Below are positions 40,339-43,423 of a DNA stretch of 43,423 bases, in pieces. The notes below the pieces were generated by a model that saw only the letters and a program-made list of their open reading frames with translations, had not been told where the DNA came from and did not search any database. Every line of letters begins with the position of its first letter. Positions within the stretch are counted from its first letter, which is position 1. Made by a program: the position numbers and the translations under genes. Location: positions 1 through 43,423 of the forward strand of contig NZ_APVL01000027.1 in NCBI RefSeq assembly GCF_000565285.1, read 5' to 3'. The stretch is from Cytobacillus firmus DS1 (lineage in GTDB: Bacteria; Bacillota; Bacilli; Bacillales; Cytobacillaceae).

Positions 40339-41844
40339 TTGGAAACAATTAATAAACAAATCATTTCTGTTGATTTGAAGAAGAGCACGATGATTCCATT
40401 ACCGCAATTTATTCAAAATGACACCAATATCTTAGAAGTTCATGTTAAAGATAATGGCGATGAAGCAGACTTCACCAACATTGGGAAGGTCGTTGTCAAT
40501 TATAAACGTCCGGATAAATTGGTTATTTCCAGGCTATTATCTGCATCAAATAATCTTGTTACCTACGAGATTGGCCTTCAGGAAATGGAAGTGGCAGGTC
40601 ATGCCGAAGTAGAATTACAGTTTTTTAGTGCGGATGCTCTGCAAAGGATTTCAACAAAACGTTTTAAGGTATTTATGTATGAATCTATAGGAACGGATAA
40701 CATTTTTGAAGATAGCGGAGATTTAACGATTCTTCAGGAATTGTTTGTGGAAGTTGAGGATCTCAATAACCGTATGGAATTGGCTGAATCTGACCGGGAA
40801 TCAGCAGAGACTACAAGAGTAAATGCTGAAAGTGCAAGGACAGCAGCTGAGTCTGATAGGAGCACTGCTGAGGCAGGCAGAGTATCAGCAGAACAAGCAA
40901 GGATTACAGCTGAGACAGCCCGTCAAAACCAGGAGTCAACCAGGCAAACCAACGAGGATGTACGAGTTTCTCAAGAAAATGCTCGCAATGCTGCTGAACA
41001 ATCCAGGCAGACCAATACACAAAACGCCATAGATAATGCTGTAGCAGCAACCAATAATGCAAATCAAGCTGCAGATAATGCTAATAGCATCGCAAACACA
41101 TTAATCCATCGCGGAGAGTATGACCCGTTAGTTACTTACGTTCCAAGGAATGTGGTTTCCTATTTTGGTTCTGGATATATGAATATCGCAGAATCTACAG
41201 GAATTGACCCAACAAACAGCACAAATTGGCTTATGGTGTCTTCTAAAGGGGATCAAGGGATTCAGGGAATCCAGGGAGAGCCCGGGCCGAAAGGAGAGCC
41301 AGGAACAGGGAATGTAAATTCTGTAAATGGAAAATATGGTCCTGACATCGAGTTAAATGCTTCAGATGTTGGAGCTATCTCCGCAACAGAAAAAGGAGCT
41401 CCTAACGGTGTACCTACTCTAGATGAAAATGGAAAAGTGCCGGCTGATCAAATAGACAGTTCCGGATACGCACCGCAGACTGAATTTGCTCAATTGCAGG
41501 ATGATGTTACTAGACATCAGGCGGATGATGTAAAACACATCACTGCTGCTGAAAGGACCTCATGGAATGCTAAGGAAACCCCGGACGGTGCCCGTATAAA
41601 GGTAGAACAGACGGATTTTAAGACATATAAGTCCGGAAAAGACAGTAATGGGATATTTACTACAGTTGAATATAAACGGTCGGACGAATCCCTTGCAATT
41701 AAATCAGTTCTAAGTGGAGGTACGAGTCCAAATTATACAACCAGGACGATTACTTATTATGATTTGGATGGCACAACTGTACAAAAAACCACTACGTTCA
41801 CCCTCTCTTATGATGCTGACGGTGACTTGATAAGTGAGGTGTAA
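40339..41844 (+). CDS. BppU-like baseplate protein with coiled-coil, CBM-like and collagen-like parts
   Basis: 501 aa. The N-terminal 120 residues have the BppU pattern that binds Dit. Residues about 145-255 form a repetitive coiled coil rich in AE and R at regular spacing (ESAETTRVNAESARTAAESD). Residues about 257-302 (RGEYDPLVTYVPRNVVSYFG ... NWLMVS) resemble carbohydrate-binding module 5/12. Then comes a collagen-like stretch (GDQGIQGIQGEPGPKGEPG) and tail-fibre repeats (VNGKYGPDIELNASDVGA). AGGAGGTG selects TTG 40339. Host surface binding is likely. Confidence 0.85.
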   Translation: METINKQIISVDLKKSTMIPLPQFIQNDTNILEVHVKDNGDEADFTNIGKVVVNYKRPDKLVISRLLSASNNLVTYEIGLQEMEVAGHAEVELQFFSADALQRISTKRFKVFMYESIGTDNIFEDSGDLTILQELFVEVEDLNNRMELAESDRESAETTRVNAESARTAAESDRSTAEAGRVSAEQARITAETARQNQESTRQTNEDVRVSQENARNAAEQSRQTNTQNAIDNAVAATNNANQAADNANSIANTLIHRGEYDPLVTYVPRNVVSYFGSGYMNIAESTGIDPTNSTNWLMVSSKGDQGIQGIQGEPGPKGEPGTGNVNSVNGKYGPDIELNASDVGAISATEKGAPNGVPTLDENGKVPADQIDSSGYAPQTEFAQLQDDVTRHQADDVKHITAAERTSWNAKETPDGARIKVEQTDFKTYKSGKDSNGIFTTVEYKRSDESLAIKSVLSGGTSPNYTTRTITYYDLDGTTVQKTTTFTLSYDADGDLISEV

Positions 41845-41846
41845 TT

Positions 41847-42845
41847 ATGATTGATATAAGAGAACACGGATTTGGAGCAGGAAAAAAAGCAACAATTATT
41901 TCTAAATTATCACCAAGATTCACAAAGTTATTTACACTTAATTCAGTGGGTACAGGCGAAACATATAGTGCCTCTTCATTAAAAATTGATAAAGTAAACA
42001 GGTATATTTACATTGGGACAAACCAAGGAAAAGCATATAAATATGATTTTGACGGAAACTTGCTTAAAACTTTTCTTTTATATAACAATTCTACATTGGT
42101 TGCTGTCAATGAAAGCAATGGGGATGTTCTTTTTTGGAGTAATGGTAAATTGTACGCCTATACGAAATCTGGCGATTTAAAATGGGGCCCTGTTAACGCT
42201 AATAGTGGGGGAAACACCGTTTTTTCGATGGAAGTCATAAGTGGTGTCGTTTGTTATGCCGATTCAGCTAGTATATATTTCAATAACGCAACAACTGGAG
42301 CATATATCAAGTCAATGTATATGGGTTATGCCCTATATGATATGGCAAAGAATGGTGCTGTTTGGCTGTGGGCGGGTAGTTCTGGTGGAAAAGTGTTTAA
42401 GCTATATATTCCTAGTGTAACGGAACAAACATTAAACTCTAATGGATCGGTAGGAGACCCGAATGGATCTTCCACTACAGCGGATATAAGGAGTGTCGGT
42501 ATTTTAGAAGCTCCTACAAAACCATTCGGAAATATTGTTTATTTTGTCGATGGAACAAATACTATGTGGACCAAGAAAGCAAATGGCTTTGATAACCTAA
42601 TGTCAGTACCTTGGCCAAGGAAAAATTCAAATTCTTCAAAGCTAGTTGCAGGAGCGGGTGAAATGGTTTTTGCTAATGGATTGTACTTTCAAATTTTTAA
42701 GAATTTAAATATCGTATATGAATACCAAATGGAAACGACTAATCAAATTTTGGATTTTAGAGGAGACCCAGATAGTGGGTTATATTTTTATATAACATCA
42801 ACTGGTGAATTAACGGGCGTCAAGTATGAACAAAAGATATCATAG
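41847..42845 (+). CDS. Putative beta-propeller tail protein, possible receptor binder
   Basis: A 332-aa protein of repeated beta blades: SSLKIDKVNRYIYIGTNQGK, YDFDGNLLKTF, GKLYAYTKSGDLKWG and later similar units, as in PQQ or WD-like propellers. It follows BppU by two bases and precedes XkdX, a place used by receptor-binding proteins. A role in host recognition is inferred; no enzymatic motif is seen. Confidence 0.65.
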   Translation: MIDIREHGFGAGKKATIISKLSPRFTKLFTLNSVGTGETYSASSLKIDKVNRYIYIGTNQGKAYKYDFDGNLLKTFLLYNNSTLVAVNESNGDVLFWSNGKLYAYTKSGDLKWGPVNANSGGNTVFSMEVISGVVCYADSASIYFNNATTGAYIKSMYMGYALYDMAKNGAVWLWAGSSGGKVFKLYIPSVTEQTLNSNGSVGDPNGSSTTADIRSVGILEAPTKPFGNIVYFVDGTNTMWTKKANGFDNLMSVPWPRKNSNSSKLVAGAGEMVFANGLYFQIFKNLNIVYEYQMETTNQILDFRGDPDSGLYFYITSTGELTGVKYEQKIS

Positions 42846-42859
42846 AAAGGGTGGTATGC

Positions 42860-43219
42860 TTGGTTATTCAATTTGCAAGAATAGATGAGGAACATGGACG
42901 TATAATCGGAATTGATTACATCAGAAAATCTACCCAGAGTGAAAATGAAATTGTATTTGAAGAAGAATTACCGTCTAACGCTCCACAGGAATTTGGCAAA
43001 ACTACAAATTTAATTTTGAATTTGATTACAAATGAAATTACATTTGAGTTTATAAATAGACCATTAACACCTGAAGAAAAAATTGCGCAGCTTGAAAAAG
43101 ACTTAGGTAATGTTCTTTTTGAAAGCGCAGCAGATAAGGCAAAGATTTCTGAATTAGAAATTGCACAGGGTGATCTTTTGATGGAAATAGCAATGCTAAA
43201 AATGGGAGGTAATGCTTAA
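42860..43219 (+). CDS. Phage tail protein, 119 aa
   Basis: A small protein with a C-terminal coiled coil (EEKIAQLEKDLGNVLFESAA, then KAKISELEIAQGDLLMEIAM), like the proteins found before XkdX in Bacillus prophages. AAAGGGTGG at 42847-42855 selects TTG 42860 over GTG 42851. Its TAA overlaps the next ATG by one base. Confidence 0.7.
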   Translation: MVIQFARIDEEHGRIIGIDYIRKSTQSENEIVFEEELPSNAPQEFGKTTNLILNLITNEITFEFINRPLTPEEKIAQLEKDLGNVLFESAADKAKISELEIAQGDLLMEIAMLKMGGNA

Positions 43220-43359
43220 TGTGGTACACAACAATAAAACGTTATTATGATAATGGCCATCCTTCTTATAATGATGAAAGCTTAAAGACATTTGTTAAAG
43301 CTGGCATGATTACCGGAGTACAATATGAAGAAATTACAGGAGTACCTTACTTAGCGTAA
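43219..43359 (+). CDS. xkdX: XkdX family phage protein
   Basis: A 46-aa protein: MWYTTIKRYYDNGHPSYND, then VKAGMITGVQYEEITGVPY, which is the XkdX pattern (KRYYDxG ... ITxxQYEEITG) seen at the end of tail modules in PBSX-like prophages. GGGAGGTAATGC lies before the ATG. The holin and endolysin genes normally follow, but the window ends 64 bases later. Confidence 0.85.
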   Translation: MWYTTIKRYYDNGHPSYNDESLKTFVKAGMITGVQYEEITGVPYLA

Positions 43360-43423
43360 AGGTCTTTTTTTATGAATTTCAGGAAGATTATACGCAGCAA
43401 GGTTTAAAGTTTTAATCATAAAA

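Larger units (their letters stand above)
9975..43423. mobile_element. Prophage, HK97-type siphovirus, right end outside the window
   Basis: Everything after groEL is phage: integrase, repressor, early replication genes, antirepressor, ArpU, terminase, capsid and tail genes in the standard siphovirus order. Genes appear intact, with no obvious frameshift or insertion sequence, so it may be functional. Lysis genes and the right attachment site would lie beyond 43423. The left boundary is set only to within some tens of bases. Confidence 0.95.

Noticed and set aside
10000..43423. CRISPR array or complete restriction-modification or toxin-antitoxin system
   Set aside because: I looked for repeated spacers, methyltransferase motifs and paired small genes with known folds and found none; the many tiny genes have no recognised toxin or antitoxin pattern.

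Overview
The window reads as a Bacillaceae chromosome (Bacillus/Cytobacillus-like, low GC, strong AGGAGG ribosome binding sites, CIRCE-controlled groESL) carrying a large prophage inserted directly behind groEL. The host part has the gene order of the rrnE-ydi-groE region of Bacillus subtilis: the end of a 5S rRNA, tRNA-Met and tRNA-Asp, then tsaE-tsaB-rimI-tsaD (tRNA t6A synthesis and ribosomal protein acetylation), an opposing ABC-F gene (ydiF), moaC, rex, ydiK, a CAAX-type protease (ydiL) and groES-groEL. Compared with B. subtilis as I remember it, thiL (before tsaE) and tatAy-tatCy (after rex) are absent. A cluster of four perfect DnaA boxes lies between tsaD and ydiF.

The prophage starts at about 9975, in the groEL terminator, and continues beyond the right end of the window, so only the left attachment site is visible. 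A leftward lysogeny module (integrase, a 127-aa unknown, an ImmA-type metalloprotease and a repressor with two HTH domains) faces a rightward early module across a switch region that holds a strong promoter and repeated 15-bp operator-like sites. The early module (about 13.1-24.0 kb) has Cro- and Xre-like regulators, a DnaD-type replication protein, an FbpA-like protein, a MazG-like pyrophosphohydrolase, a PP-loop ATPase-like protein, a rhomboid protease, many tiny zinc-ribbon or unknown proteins, a second tyrosine recombinase and SSB.

From 24.0 to 26.0 kb lies a regulatory block: a Bro-N/KilAC antirepressor flanked on both sides by copies of one RNA-like element (an identical 22-nt motif followed by a terminator hairpin with compensatory base changes), then an ArpU-type late regulator and a minimal third tyrosine recombinase. 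A proteasome-like Ntn-hydrolase, an HNH endonuclease and a probable cos region follow.

The late module is a classical HK97-type siphovirus set: TerS, TerL, portal, ClpP-like prohead protease, major capsid protein, connector and neck proteins, major tail protein, a tail assembly chaperone with a -1 frameshift, a tape measure protein, Dit, a BppU-like baseplate protein, a possible beta-propeller receptor-binding protein and XkdX. No Tal gene lies between Dit and BppU. Holin and endolysin are not in the window.

The observations most worth follow-up are the duplicated leader element around the antirepressor, the lack of a normal start codon in that gene, the multi-operator switch with a tandem-HTH repressor, a 16-bp inverted repeat with a competing hairpin near 14.75 kb, and the phage proteasome-like protein, whose Thr/Asp/Lys residues fall at proteasome positions 1, 17 and 33.
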